Below, piece by piece: positions 34,183 through 42,943 of a DNA stretch of 64,000 nucleotides. The position numbers and the translations under genes are program-made. This DNA is from an uncultured Sphingobacteriaceae bacterium. Lineage in GTDB: Bacteria; Bacteroidota; Bacteroidia; Sphingobacteriales; Sphingobacteriaceae. The stretch spans positions 62,001 to 126,000 of the forward strand of contig CAMLLO010000007.1 in the NCBI GenBank assembly GCA_946480915.1. The letters run 5' to 3'. Position 1 is the first letter of the stretch. Every line of letters begins with the position of its first letter. The notes under the pieces were generated by a model that saw only the letters and a program-made list of their open reading frames with translations, was not told the DNA's origin and ran no database searches.

Positions 34183-34225
34183 AACCACCAATATCGGTTT
34201 GGTAATATGGCGTGCAAAGTTCATC
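34183..34225 (+). other. Truncated attC remnant N, end of the array
   Basis: CCAATATCGGTTTGGTAATA followed by TGGCG resembles the left half of other sites (..CATAACATCGGTTTG..) but with the core mutated, and there is no right half. I see no attC sites after it. Confidence 0.45.
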
Positions 34226-34576
34226 CTCCCTGTAGAGTTAAGCGCAGCGTCTTTACGGATTCTTTAATTAACAGAGGAGTCTTCGACTCCATTAAATAAT
34301 TATTATTTAGCTTGATATCTGACCGAGGTTATGTAATAAGAGTTCAACAGGCTATTCATTTCATTGCTTTCTCGGTAGTATAATGGATAGACGTTTTCAC
34401 ACGTGCAGAATGATGATTGAAACTTAATGGTGTAATTTCGAGCTGAGATACTCTTTTATTTATGAATCCATAAAGTTCTGCGGAACTCTACGGGGTAGGC
34501 GGTCATTTTAAAAACGTCTCTAGTCATTTATGAACAAACAGACTTTAAAATAATAATTCGGTAAAATAATTAGAAA
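34226..34576. other. Gene-free stretch between the array and the Arr gene
   Basis: No gene is supported. A tRNA-like segment occurs at about 34370-34450 (see rejected observations). Repeats of GTAGAGTT/GGAACTCTAC type at 34231 and 34480 suggest old insertions. Confidence 0.5.
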
Positions 34577-35320
34577 ATGGAATTCTCACCCTTCAACAAT
34601 GTTGTTAAACTCTGCCTTCAAGGTATGGACATGGAAGAACAAGGTAAATGTGAAGAGGCAATCAAGCTATTTCAGCAGGGCTGGAACGAAGCCACAAATA
34701 ACTTTGAAAAATTTCTTGCAGCCCATTATATCGCCCGACAACAAAAAACTGTTTCCGATAAATTAAAATGGCTTGAAATAGCTTTGCAGTTTGCTTTAAA
34801 AACAACTAATGACTCTGTCAAAAGTGCGTTTCCATCTCTCTATTTGAATATTTCCCAATGCTATGAGGATTTAAATGACCATCACAAAGCAAAAGAGAAT
34901 TCTGAATTGGCAGCTTTATTTCAGAATAATCCGTCCGACAAAGGTCCCTTTTACCATGGCACTAAAGCAGATTTGCAGGTTGGCGATTTATTAACGGCGG
35001 GTGGCAATTCTAATTACAAATCTGAAATTAAAATGAATCATATATATTTCACAGCTCTGGTTAATGGTGCCGGACTTGCTGCTGCATTAGCAAAAGGCGA
35101 TGGAGATGAACGAGTGTATATTGTTGAACCAACAGGGAAATATGAGAATGACCCCAACCTTACGGATAAAAAATTTCCAGGCAATCCGACCCGTTCATAC
35201 CGCTCAGAATTTCCATTAAAAATCGTAGGAGAAGTAACAAATTGGGTTCGACAAACCCCCGAAGAACTTCAAAAATTTCGTGAAAAATTGGCGAATAATA
35301 AAGGAGAAATAATTAATTAG
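34577..35320 (+). CDS. arr: Rifamycin ADP-ribosyltransferase (Arr) with N-terminal TPR-like domain
   Basis: A 247-residue protein. Residues 1-115 are helical repeats (EQGKCEEAIKLFQQGWNEAT, SLYLNISQCYEDLNDHHKAK). Residues about 122-235 are an Arr domain: PFYHGTKADLQVGDLLTAGG, NHIYFTALV and DPNLTDKKFPGNPTRSYRSE. H127, Y157 and D192 fall at the same spacing as His19, Tyr49 and Asp84 of mycobacterial Arr, so the active site is intact. Arr inactivates rifamycins by ADP-ribosylation with NAD. Classical Arr is about 140 residues, so the N-terminal extension is an addition. It lies beside a cassette array, and arr genes are known integron cargo, but no attC site bounds this one. Confidence 0.88.
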   Translation: MEFSPFNNVVKLCLQGMDMEEQGKCEEAIKLFQQGWNEATNNFEKFLAAHYIARQQKTVSDKLKWLEIALQFALKTTNDSVKSAFPSLYLNISQCYEDLNDHHKAKENSELAALFQNNPSDKGPFYHGTKADLQVGDLLTAGGNSNYKSEIKMNHIYFTALVNGAGLAAALAKGDGDERVYIVEPTGKYENDPNLTDKKFPGNPTRSYRSEFPLKIVGEVTNWVRQTPEELQKFREKLANNKGEIIN

Positions 35321-35466
35321 TGGAGAAGACGTGAAAGAACAAACTATATCTCCACGAAACAGACGAATCATCTAATTGGTTCGTGAAGATACGAATCAGG
35401 GCAGGAGATTAACATTCTGTCCATTCTTCTCTACTTATTATGTTCCAGAACTAATCAAAAAAAAAG

Positions 35467-35498
35467 TTTGTGTAGTTAAATGGCTTCGCATATATTTG
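35467..35498 (+). promoter_or_regulatory. Bacteroidota-type promoter of the ArsR operon
   Basis: TTTG (35467-35470) and TATATTTG (35491-35498) are separated by 20 bp, matching the -33 TTTG / -7 TAnnTTTG promoter of this phylum. Transcription would start about 14 bases before ATG 35519. Confidence 0.75.
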
Positions 35499-35515
35499 TA
35501 GTCAATTAGCTACGC
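35472..35515 (+). promoter_or_regulatory. Direct-repeat operator over the ArsR promoter
   Basis: GTAGTTAAATGGCTTCGC (35472-35489) and GTAGTCAATTAGCTACGC (35498-35515) are 18-bp direct repeats with five differences, 26 bp apart, bracketing the -7 element. They are likely autoregulatory sites of the ArsR-type protein. Confidence 0.65.
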
Positions 35516-35518
35516 AAA

Positions 35519-35848
35519 ATGAACTTAAGACGAGACGTATTTCAAGCCATAGCAGACCCAACCAGGAGAGCCATTCTTATATTGGTAGCTTCACACTCTA
35601 TGACGGCAGGCGCAATAGCCTCAAACTTTGACACCGCAAGACCAACAGTTTCAAAGCATCTGCAAATACTCACCGAATGCGAATTGCTTACACAGGAGCA
35701 AAACGGTAGAGAAATTTACTATCACTTAAATCCTAATAAGATGAAAGAAATCGCAGACTTTATTGAACCATTCCGCCAAATGTGGGATGACAGGTTTAAT
35801 AAATTGGAAACCATTATGAAAAATTTTAAATCAAAAGAAATAGAGTAA
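35519..35848 (+). CDS. ArsR-family regulator
   Basis: A 109-residue winged-helix regulator starting [20 protein letters not shown], with the [23 protein letters not shown] and wing [15 protein letters not shown]. It lacks the CxC metal site of ArsR proper and belongs to the subgroup paired with SRPBCC proteins. It leads a five-gene operon and probably represses its own promoter through the direct repeats. Confidence 0.93.
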   Translation: MNLRRDVFQAIADPTRRAILILVASHSMTAGAIASNFDTARPTVSKHLQILTECELLTQEQNGREIYYHLNPNKMKEIADFIEPFRQMWDDRFNKLETIMKNFKSKEIE

Positions 35849-35849
35849 T

Positions 35850-36317
35850 ATGGAACGAAAAACGAAGATCCATGCCGAAGACGGCAAACAGGAATTAGTA
35901 ATTACACGGGAATTTGATCTGCCATTGGAATTGCTTTTTAAAGCCTATGCTGAGCCGGAAATTGTTGAGCAATGGATGGGAACGAAAGTGCTGAAATTTG
36001 AGAATAAAAAGCATGGAGGTTGGCAATTTGAAACGAGTAACGCCGTGGGACAAGTTGTATTCAAGGCCAATGGGGTAGTTCATGATTTTGTTCCGAACCA
36101 GAAAATTGTACGGACATTTGAAATGGAAAACACGCCTTTTGACGTTCAGCTGGAGTTTCTGGAATTTGAACAGGTTAATGCTAATACCAGCAAACTTACT
36201 ATGCATATAGTATACAGATCAGTTGCACTGAGAGACCAAATGCTGGCTTTACCTTTTGCCCAGGGTATTAATATGGCTCATAACCGATTACAAGATATCG
36301 TAAGCAAATTAAAATAA
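35850..36317 (+). CDS. SRPBCC/AHSA1-type protein
   Basis: A 155-residue START-like protein: LVITREFDLPLELLFKAYAE, VEQWMGTKVLKFENKKHGGW and VRTFEMENTPFDVQLEFLEF fit the activator of Hsp90 ATPase homologue 1-like family. These bind small hydrophobic ligands in a cavity. It starts one base after the ArsR stop and is probably translationally coupled. Confidence 0.92.
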   Translation: MERKTKIHAEDGKQELVITREFDLPLELLFKAYAEPEIVEQWMGTKVLKFENKKHGGWQFETSNAVGQVVFKANGVVHDFVPNQKIVRTFEMENTPFDVQLEFLEFEQVNANTSKLTMHIVYRSVALRDQMLALPFAQGINMAHNRLQDIVSKLK

Positions 36318-36323
36318 CATACC

Positions 36324-36725
36324 ATGACAAAGACAACGAAAATTACTTACTGGATTTCCACTCTCTGGCTTGCATTAGGGATGCTATCGACCGGAATAGT
36401 ACAGTTATTGCAAATGAAAGAAGAAAAAGATATGTTTAGCCATTTGGGCTATCCGGTTTATTTTCTAACAATCCTGGGTGTTTGGAAAATTTTAGGAGTT
36501 ATAACAATACTCTTGCCTGCCGGCAAGCAGGTATTTCTAAACGTATTAAAGGAATGGGCTTACGCAGGCTTTTTCTTTGCCATGTCGGGAGCTATTTTTT
36601 CTCATTTGGCGATGGGAGATAGTGCCAAAGAATTTTTTGGGCCAGTATTATTACTAGTTCTGACTGCGGTATCGTGGTATTTTAGGCCGCAGGATAGAAA
36701 GATTGTTTCATTAATCAATATATAA
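36324..36725 (+). CDS. DoxX family membrane protein
   Basis: A 133-residue protein with four membrane helices (WISTLWLALGMLSTGIVQLL, GYPVYFLTILGVWKILGVIT, WAYAGFFFAMSGAIFSHLAM and FFGPVLLLVLTAVSWYF). It follows the SRPBCC gene by 6 bp in the ArsR operon, a pairing that is common in Bacteroidota. Confidence 0.92.
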   Translation: MTKTTKITYWISTLWLALGMLSTGIVQLLQMKEEKDMFSHLGYPVYFLTILGVWKILGVITILLPAGKQVFLNVLKEWAYAGFFFAMSGAIFSHLAMGDSAKEFFGPVLLLVLTAVSWYFRPQDRKIVSLINI

Positions 36726-36730
36726 AAAGC

Positions 36731-37324
36731 ATGAATCCTAAAGCCGATTTTTATTTCAGTAAAGGCAAGTGGCAGGAAGAGCTCTTGAAATTGAGAATGA
36801 TTGTTCTTGATTGTGGACTTGCCGAAGAATTGAAGTGGGGATGTCCTTGTTACACCTTTTCTTCGCCGGCCAAAAGGCAGGGAGGTAACATAGTTTTAAT
36901 ACACGTGTTTAAAGAATATTGTGCGCTTTTATTTTTTAAAGGCGCCTTGTTGAATGATGCTAACGGTATTCTAGTTCAGCAAACGGAGAATGTACAGGCA
37001 GCCCGCCAGATTCGCTTTACTAATGTTGAGCAGATAATGGAGATGGAGCCCATCCTGAAAGCATACATTTATGAAGCCATTGAAGTGGAAAAAGCCGGTT
37101 TGAAAGTCGAATTAAAAAAGACACCGGATTTTACAATGTCAGAAGAATTTCAAATGAAATTGGATGAAAGTCCGGTGCTGAAAACTGCTTTCGAGGCATT
37201 AACACCGGGACGGCAGAGAGGATATATGCTTTATTTTTCTGCGCCCAAACAGTCCAAAACCCGGGAGTCGCGGGTTGAAAAATGTGTGGAGCGAATTCTT
37301 AATGGAAAAGGACTAGATGATTGA
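36731..37324 (+). CDS. YdeI/OmpD-associated family protein with DUF1801 domain
   Basis: A 197-residue protein. An N-terminal DUF1801 domain (LKWGCPCYTFSSPAKRQ, FKEYCALLFFKGALL) is followed by a YdeI-like C-terminal helix set (FEALTPGRQRGYMLYFSAPK and RVEKCVERILNGKG). Bacillus YdeI relatives have been linked to antimicrobial peptide tolerance; the actual activity is unknown. It overlaps the next gene by 8 bp. Confidence 0.9.
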   Translation: MNPKADFYFSKGKWQEELLKLRMIVLDCGLAEELKWGCPCYTFSSPAKRQGGNIVLIHVFKEYCALLFFKGALLNDANGILVQQTENVQAARQIRFTNVEQIMEMEPILKAYIYEAIEVEKAGLKVELKKTPDFTMSEEFQMKLDESPVLKTAFEALTPGRQRGYMLYFSAPKQSKTRESRVEKCVERILNGKGLDD

Positions 37325-37886
37325 TAGCTTACAATTGACAGAAAAGAAAAAGATACTCATAATTATCGGAAGTGCCAGCCAACACTCTGCGAACCAAAAA
37401 CTTGTAGACAACTTCGTAAAGCTGACCTGGGACGAATTTAATGTGACAGTTTTTAATGACTTAAAAACACTTCCGCATTTTGACCCGGAACTATCAGCTG
37501 ATAAGCCCCCGAGAGCCATTGAAGCATTTAGGGCCGAGATTGAAAAAGCAGATGGGATCTTAATTTGTACTCCTGAATATGTTTTTAGTATTCCAAGCGG
37601 ACTTAAAAATGCAATTGAGTGGTGTGTTTCAACAACAGTTTTTTCTGATAAACCAGCCGGACTCATTACCGCTTCTGCGGATGGACAAAAGGGGCACGAG
37701 GAATTGCAGTTAATAATGAAAACTCTGATGACTAAATTTACTGATGAAACAACTTTGTTGATCCAGGGCATTAAGGGAAAAATTAACGCCCAGGGTGAAA
37801 TAAGTCATGCTAAAACAGCGGTAGAATTCAATAACTTTATCGAGGCGTTTATGACGCTGATAAAAAGGGCTGGCCAAAACCCATAG
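37317..37886 (+). CDS. NADPH-dependent FMN reductase
   Basis: A 189-residue flavodoxin-like reductase: IIGSASQHSANQKLVDNF at the FMN phosphate site, LPHFDPELSADKPPRAIEAF, ICTPEYVFSIPSGLKNAIEW and KPAGLITASADGQKGHEEL. The family reduces FMN, quinones or chromate with NADPH. It is the fifth gene of the ArsR operon, sharing an 8-bp overlap with the previous one, and is convergent with the AraC gene. Confidence 0.9.
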   Translation: MIDSLQLTEKKKILIIIGSASQHSANQKLVDNFVKLTWDEFNVTVFNDLKTLPHFDPELSADKPPRAIEAFRAEIEKADGILICTPEYVFSIPSGLKNAIEWCVSTTVFSDKPAGLITASADGQKGHEELQLIMKTLMTKFTDETTLLIQGIKGKINAQGEISHAKTAVEFNNFIEAFMTLIKRAGQNP

Positions 37887-37938
37887 CATCTTGCAAGCTT
37901 TGTTATGCTGAACTCGTTTTAAAGCCCCGATTCTTATT

Positions 37939-38724
37939 CTATTTATAATCACTAAAGCTCGAGGGACGAAGATTCGTAAACTGATAAAACGTATTACTAA
38001 AAGCCGAAAGACTATGATAGCCTATAGAGTAGGCAATTTCACTCATTGACTTATCAGTCTGCAAAATCATTTCGAAAGCCTTAACCATACGCAATAGTTT
38101 AAGGAATTGCAGAAAAGACATCCCCAGAGTAGTTTGAAATAGTCTTGATAGAGTGCGTCCGCTGAGGCCAAACCGGTTGCTTATACTTGCGAGTGTGTGA
38201 GTTTCTGCAATATTAGTCTCTATATAGTTCATTATCGCTCTCATTCGTTCATTATCAGTCGAAGGTAAAGCGATGGGCAGCACTCTTACACTCACTTCAG
38301 GTAAAATATTCTTTATGGTAGTCAGAAACTGATAGCGGCCATCATCTGGTTTTACCGGGCCTTCCCATTTCTCGGTGTATTTAATCATCTGTAAAAGAAG
38401 ATCATTGATTGGATAAATGCCGATCTGACTGTAAAATGGATTTTTGTCATCGTCAGAAGCATAAAAGAAGAGAGATCTCAATACAGTCGCCGAATGTCCA
38501 ACCTTGAGCTGATGCTCCAGTCCCTGTGGTATCCAGAAATAATGTCTGGCGGGTATTACCAGGGTTTTGTTTTTGATGTGTACATAGGCTAATCCTCCTT
38601 CAACATAAGATAATTGGCCTTTTGTATGCTTATGAGTTAAAATGTGCTTTTCCGATTTTTCGTGCATGACGTATACGGATTCGGGCAGTTTATCAATTTC
38701 TGGAAGAGAAGCAATTAAACTCAT
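37939..38724 (-). CDS. AraC-family regulator with cupin N-terminal domain
   Basis: A 261-residue regulator. The N-terminal half is a cupin (HILTHKHTKGQLSYVEGGLA, ARHYFWIPQGLEHQLKVGHS). The C-terminal half has two HTH motifs (HTLASISNRFGLSGRTLSRL and MSEIAYSIGYHSLSAFSNTF). It is divergent from the TolC/EmrA/EmrB-type efflux operon with 139 bp between starts, so it is the obvious candidate regulator of that operon. Confidence 0.92.
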   Translation of the reverse strand: MSLIASLPEIDKLPESVYVMHEKSEKHILTHKHTKGQLSYVEGGLAYVHIKNKTLVIPARHYFWIPQGLEHQLKVGHSATVLRSLFFYASDDDKNPFYSQIGIYPINDLLLQMIKYTEKWEGPVKPDDGRYQFLTTIKNILPEVSVRVLPIALPSTDNERMRAIMNYIETNIAETHTLASISNRFGLSGRTLSRLFQTTLGMSFLQFLKLLRMVKAFEMILQTDKSMSEIAYSIGYHSLSAFSNTFYQFTNLRPSSFSDYK

Positions 38725-38863
38725 ATTAAAAAAAGAAAGTATTAGGGAAGGCCATAGTCTTTAGAATATCATCTAAAATAAATTGGCTCGATTCATCAAA
38801 TATATGGCTTATTACCTAAAATTAAAGAATACTGTTAAATCTACTTTTGCAGCAAATTAAAAC

Positions 38864-40201
38864 ATGCGGTATTATAGAAAGCAGGTGCTAACCTGTGTTT
38901 TTTTGTTAGTCAATTTTGCGTTTTTGCGGGCACAACAAAAACCGAATCCAGAGAAAATATTAAGCTTGTCATTATCAGAAGTATGGCAAAAAGCCCAGGA
39001 TTTTAGTAAGGCGATTCAAGTTCAGAGTTTAAATGTGCAAAGAAGTGATGAACTGGTTAAAGATGCATACGCAGAAAGACTGCCTGAACTTTTCGTTGCG
39101 GGTAATTATGAAAAAGCCACAAATATCCCGATTTATGAAAATGGCTTATTTAATAAACCAAGTCAGCATGAGGTTATACACGACCTTTATAAAATTGGCG
39201 CAGACGGTTATCTGAATCTTTATCACGGCAATAAAATAAATTTAAAAATAGCCGAAGAAAAAACCTTGCATCACCTTGCACTGGAACGGAAAAACTTAAG
39301 CGTTTCGGAGACTAAGCTCCATGCCGTAGCTTATTATCTCGAACTTCAAAAGAGTCGTATTTTCAGATCATTGATGATAAAAGACATTGCTGATCAAGAA
39401 AAGCAGCTGGCTGAAATTAAAAATTACCTTAAACATGGTGTGGTATTAAAAACCGATGTGTTGCGGGTAGAGTTAAAGCTGTCACGTCAAAAAATGTCTT
39501 TAATATCGATCGAGAACGACATTGCCATCGCTAACCAGCGCTTAAATATTATTATTGGAGAGTCCGATGAACGAATTGTTATCCCCACAGACTCCATCAG
39601 CACGGATGCGCTTGAGTTAAAGAGTTATGAAGATTATTTAGCTGAAGCATTGGAAAAATCATATGAAAATAGGATATCCGAAAAGGAAACTGAGCTGCGA
39701 CACATCGAATTTAAAAACATCAGGGCAAATGTTTCTCCTAAGATTGGCTTGTATGGAGATTTCTTTTATGCAAATCCCCAGATCTTTCTATATCCTTATA
39801 ACCCTCATTTATATTCTTTAGGTCTTGGCGGAATAAAAGCATCGTTCCCGATCTCCGCATTTTACCATAATAAGCATAAAGCCAGGGCGGCCGAAATCGC
39901 ATTTAAACAACAGGAGGTTGAACACACTGATACGCAGGACAAGGTTCGTCAGCAGGTTAAAGAAGCTTATTTACGTTTTAAGGAAGCAATTATTCGAATA
40001 GACGTGGCTAAGGTCAATGTTGCCCAGGCAACAGAAAATCTTCGAATCATTAACAATACCTATTTCAATCAAACCTCTTTGATTACTGATCTTTTGGACG
40101 CTGATGTCCAATTATTAGAAAGCCGGTTTGATTTCGCCGCCGCACAAATTTCGGCTCAGTTGCACTATTATAAACTACAACATATCATAGGAAATCTTTA
40201 A
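38864..40201 (+). CDS. TolC-family outer membrane efflux protein
   Basis: A 445-residue exported protein with a signal sequence (VFLLVNFAFLRAQ) and two OEP repeats of long helices, for example LDVQLLESRFDFAAAQISAQ and KNYLKHGVVLKTDVLRVELK. It would form the outer-membrane channel of a tripartite pump. Its stop is one base from the EmrA-like gene start. Confidence 0.92.
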   Translation: MRYYRKQVLTCVFLLVNFAFLRAQQKPNPEKILSLSLSEVWQKAQDFSKAIQVQSLNVQRSDELVKDAYAERLPELFVAGNYEKATNIPIYENGLFNKPSQHEVIHDLYKIGADGYLNLYHGNKINLKIAEEKTLHHLALERKNLSVSETKLHAVAYYLELQKSRIFRSLMIKDIADQEKQLAEIKNYLKHGVVLKTDVLRVELKLSRQKMSLISIENDIAIANQRLNIIIGESDERIVIPTDSISTDALELKSYEDYLAEALEKSYENRISEKETELRHIEFKNIRANVSPKIGLYGDFFYANPQIFLYPYNPHLYSLGLGGIKASFPISAFYHNKHKARAAEIAFKQQEVEHTDTQDKVRQQVKEAYLRFKEAIIRIDVAKVNVAQATENLRIINNTYFNQTSLITDLLDADVQLLESRFDFAAAQISAQLHYYKLQHIIGNL

Positions 40202-40202
40202 A

Positions 40203-41270
40203 ATGACCAAAAAAAATAAGTACACCGTTACCGATCAATTGATCACAAAAGTTACGGCCTGGATTGCCGGTATTATTCTTATTGTACTCTCAGTATGGGG
40301 AATGATTTCTTTGTGGGAATTATATAAATACGAAGAAACTAATGATGCTCAGGTTCAGGAATATATAAATCCTGTAATTTCAAGGGCAGGCGGTTTTATT
40401 GTTGAATTGAAGTTCGATGAGAATCAGGAAGTGAAAAAAGGAGATACATTGTTGCTTATTGACAATCGCGAATACGTGATTCAACAGCAACAAACGGAGG
40501 CGGCGCTGCAAAATGCGAAAGCTCAAATCAACGTATTAGAGAGTAATATAGAAACATTAGAAAAAACATCACAGGTTAATAACTCGCGGGTTGTAGGTTC
40601 TAAAGCCAAATTATGGAAACAGGATTTGGATTACGTCCGTTACAAAAAACTTTTTGATGTTGAGTCTGCAACCCAGCAACAGCTGGAGAATGAAAAAGCT
40701 AAATTAGATGTCGCAAAAGCCGATTATGAAGCTGAAAAGGAAAACTATCAAGCCTCTTTATTGAAAATTGAAGATACGCGGGCAGAGAAAGTTGTCATTC
40801 AGGCAGAAATAAAACGATTAGAAGCTTTATTAGACCGCCATAAACTGGATGTTTCATATACCGTTATCACTGCACCTTATGATGGGCGAATGGGAAGGAG
40901 GACGATCGAAAAAGGTCAAATGATTGATGCCGGACAGGTTTTAGCTTATATCGTCAATAAAGAGACAGATAAATGGGTTATCGCCAATTACAAAGAAACA
41001 CAGGTAAGGCATATGCACATCGGTGAGATGGCAGAAATAGAAGCTGATGCATTCCCCGGTAAAAAGTTTAAAGGAAAGATTATTTCCTTGTCTCCGGCTA
41101 CCGGATCAAGCTTTTCTCTTCTTCCGCCAGACAATTCGACCGGTAATTACGTGAAGATAGTTCAACGTGTTCCTGTAAGGATAAAACTTACCGGTAGCGA
41201 AAAGGAGATAGAGCCTTTAAAAGTTGGAATGAACGTAAATGTGAGGATGGAGAAAACATCGTATGACTAA
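40203..41270 (+). CDS. HlyD/EmrA-family membrane fusion protein
   Basis: A 355-residue periplasmic adaptor. One N-terminal membrane helix (AWIAGIILIVLSVWGMISLW) is followed by a lipoyl half-motif (GFIVELKFDENQEVKKGDTL), a long coiled-coil hairpin from about 90 to 205, the second lipoyl half (APYDGRMGRRTIEKGQMIDA) and a beta barrel (NYKETQVRHMHIGEMAEIEA). It links the TolC-type channel with the MFS pump that overlaps its end by 8 bp. Confidence 0.93.
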   Translation: MTKKNKYTVTDQLITKVTAWIAGIILIVLSVWGMISLWELYKYEETNDAQVQEYINPVISRAGGFIVELKFDENQEVKKGDTLLLIDNREYVIQQQQTEAALQNAKAQINVLESNIETLEKTSQVNNSRVVGSKAKLWKQDLDYVRYKKLFDVESATQQQLENEKAKLDVAKADYEAEKENYQASLLKIEDTRAEKVVIQAEIKRLEALLDRHKLDVSYTVITAPYDGRMGRRTIEKGQMIDAGQVLAYIVNKETDKWVIANYKETQVRHMHIGEMAEIEADAFPGKKFKGKIISLSPATGSSFSLLPPDNSTGNYVKIVQRVPVRIKLTGSEKEIEPLKVGMNVNVRMEKTSYD

Positions 41271-42852
41271 GATCATTCCCTTATTTAAAGCCTGGGTACC
41301 CGAATGGTTAATTAAAATAACACTGTTTATCGTTCTCTTGCCCAGCCTGGTACTCTTTTTTCTACCGCTGGCGAACATCAATGCAGCCGCTGGGTTTTAT
41401 GGAATAGAGCCTTATGATGTGCAATTTACGGTTGTTTTATTTTATGCCGGCTACACAAGCTTTTTCTCCCTGGAAAGAAGATTTTTTAATTTTCTGGCTA
41501 CGAAGGAATATTTTTTCATCATCACATTTGTACAAATAAGCACTTCATATGCATGTTATGTAACCCAAAGCCTTACAGTGCTCTTCATTTTACGTTTTAT
41601 ACAAGGAATGGCTTTTACCTGTACCGTAAACCTTTCCCTTGCATTAATATATAATCGTTTACGAAGTCAGAGGGCACGAGGGATTGGTTATTCTATATTT
41701 TTCGGAATGCTGATCTGCATGATTCCTTTTAATAATTTCGTCACCGCCGATCTTATTGATGCGTTTAATTTTAACATGCTCTATAAATGTGCTATTTTCT
41801 CTTACATGCCCAGTTTGGCTTTATTAGGCATTTTAATGAATAATGTAAGGCTGAACGTGAAATTTCCACTGTATAAGTTAGATTGGGCCAGCTTTGTTAT
41901 TTATGGGACAATGCTTTGTTTACTGGGATATGTGCTGGTTTATGGTCAGGAATATTATTGGCTTGATGACCGGAGAATACTGTTCAGCATATTGTCGCTT
42001 GTATTTCTGCTGATTGTTTATGTTATCAGGCAGCTCAGTCTTAAGCGCCCTTATTTTGATCTCGAAGTTTTTAAGTATCGCAACTTTAAAGTAGGTGCAC
42101 TTCTGCTTTTCATTTTATACATATGCCGGTTCGCATCCGGTATAACATCCAATTATTTTGCAAGCGTTTTAGGATTGGATCCCATCCATATCTCCTATAT
42201 CACACTTTTTAATATTCTGGGTATCATCATTGGAGTTGTAATTTCATGTGTTTTACTGCTTCAACACAGGTCTATGAGAATGATTTGGATAAATGGATTT
42301 CTGTTATTATTGATTTACCATGTCTGGATGTTCTTTTTGTTTAATACCCAGGCCAACGAATCGGAGTTTTTTCTTCCCTTAATTATTCAGGGACTAGGGG
42401 TGGGGATGCTAATGACACCTCTGATTATTTTTATGGTTTCCGCTGTGCCTGCCCGCTTAAGTGCAACGGCGGCGGGAATATGTCTTTTCGTTCGCTGTTT
42501 CGGCTTTTATTCAAGTATCGCACTTATTAACTATTTCGAACTGTTTGCCAAAAGCAAACACTTTAACACCTTTCAGGAGAATTTAAACGCACTTAATCCG
42601 GTAGTACAAACAAGTATGTTTAAGCAAGCTGAGTTGATAGTAAATAAAGGAGTGGCCCATGGAAAAGCAGCTCAACTGGCGAATAAGCTTTTAATAAAGC
42701 ATATTGATGTACAGGGACAGATCCGGTTTGCAATGGATTATTTTGAGATGATCAGCTGGCTGCTTGTTGCTACTCTGTTAATTATACCTATGTTTCCTTA
42801 CATAAATAAGACCATTAATTATTTGAAGAAAAATCAACCTGCGCCGTTTTAA
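41263..42852 (+). CDS. MFS transporter, DHA2/EmrB-like (14 spans)
   Basis: A 529-residue multi-span transporter with about 14 membrane helices. Motif C-like SLALIYNRLRSQRARGIGYS and RLSATAAGICLFVRCFGFYS are visible. It is the inner-membrane pump of an EmrAB-TolC-like multidrug system whose three genes are tightly packed (gap of one base, then 8-bp overlap). The substrate is unknown; hydrophobic drugs or fatty acids are usual in the family. Confidence 0.9.
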   Translation: MTKIIPLFKAWVPEWLIKITLFIVLLPSLVLFFLPLANINAAAGFYGIEPYDVQFTVVLFYAGYTSFFSLERRFFNFLATKEYFFIITFVQISTSYACYVTQSLTVLFILRFIQGMAFTCTVNLSLALIYNRLRSQRARGIGYSIFFGMLICMIPFNNFVTADLIDAFNFNMLYKCAIFSYMPSLALLGILMNNVRLNVKFPLYKLDWASFVIYGTMLCLLGYVLVYGQEYYWLDDRRILFSILSLVFLLIVYVIRQLSLKRPYFDLEVFKYRNFKVGALLLFILYICRFASGITSNYFASVLGLDPIHISYITLFNILGIIIGVVISCVLLLQHRSMRMIWINGFLLLLIYHVWMFFLFNTQANESEFFLPLIIQGLGVGMLMTPLIIFMVSAVPARLSATAAGICLFVRCFGFYSSIALINYFELFAKSKHFNTFQENLNALNPVVQTSMFKQAELIVNKGVAHGKAAQLANKLLIKHIDVQGQIRFAMDYFEMISWLLVATLLIIPMFPYINKTINYLKKNQPAPF

Positions 42853-42943
42853 ATTTTTAATATTAGTGCAAAAACACTGGTAAATTACTGGAATCAATGT
42901 ATCCGGACTAAACGAATGTAAGGGAATTGTGATGACAGCGAAA

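Larger units (their letters stand above)
17403..34225 (+). mobile_element. Integron gene-cassette array (CALIN or distal part of a chromosomal integron)
   Basis: About a dozen structured sites with attC layout separate short + strand genes. Five cassettes have a starting core exactly complementary to the left core of their own attC site: GTTATGCACC (17403)/GGTGCATAAC (18031), GTTGTGTGCA/TGCACACAAC (18159/19009), GTTAGCGG/CCGCTAAC (21066/22865), GTTATACGGC/GCCGTATAAC (24598/25163) and GTTATATGCC/GGCATATAAC (30036/31119). That is the known consequence of cassette circularisation and IntI recombination between G and TT. No integrase, attI or cassette promoter was found in the window. The block at 25.3-29.8 kb is multi-gene and partly on the minus strand, so it may be a later insertion. 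Confidence 0.85.

Noticed and set aside
17403..34225. CRISPR array or REP repeats as explanation of the recurring TGCCCGGGCGACG segments
   Set aside because: Units are 90-270 bp, separated by whole genes, and have end sequences that match per cassette, which fits attC and not CRISPR or REP.
34370..34450. tRNA-like segment with CTCGGTAGTATAATGGATAG and a TTTCGAGCTGAGA end
   Set aside because: The D-arm-like motif and a 6-7 bp acceptor pairing are suggestive, but no proper anticodon stem or T stem can be formed, so it is not a functional tRNA; at most a relic or coincidence.
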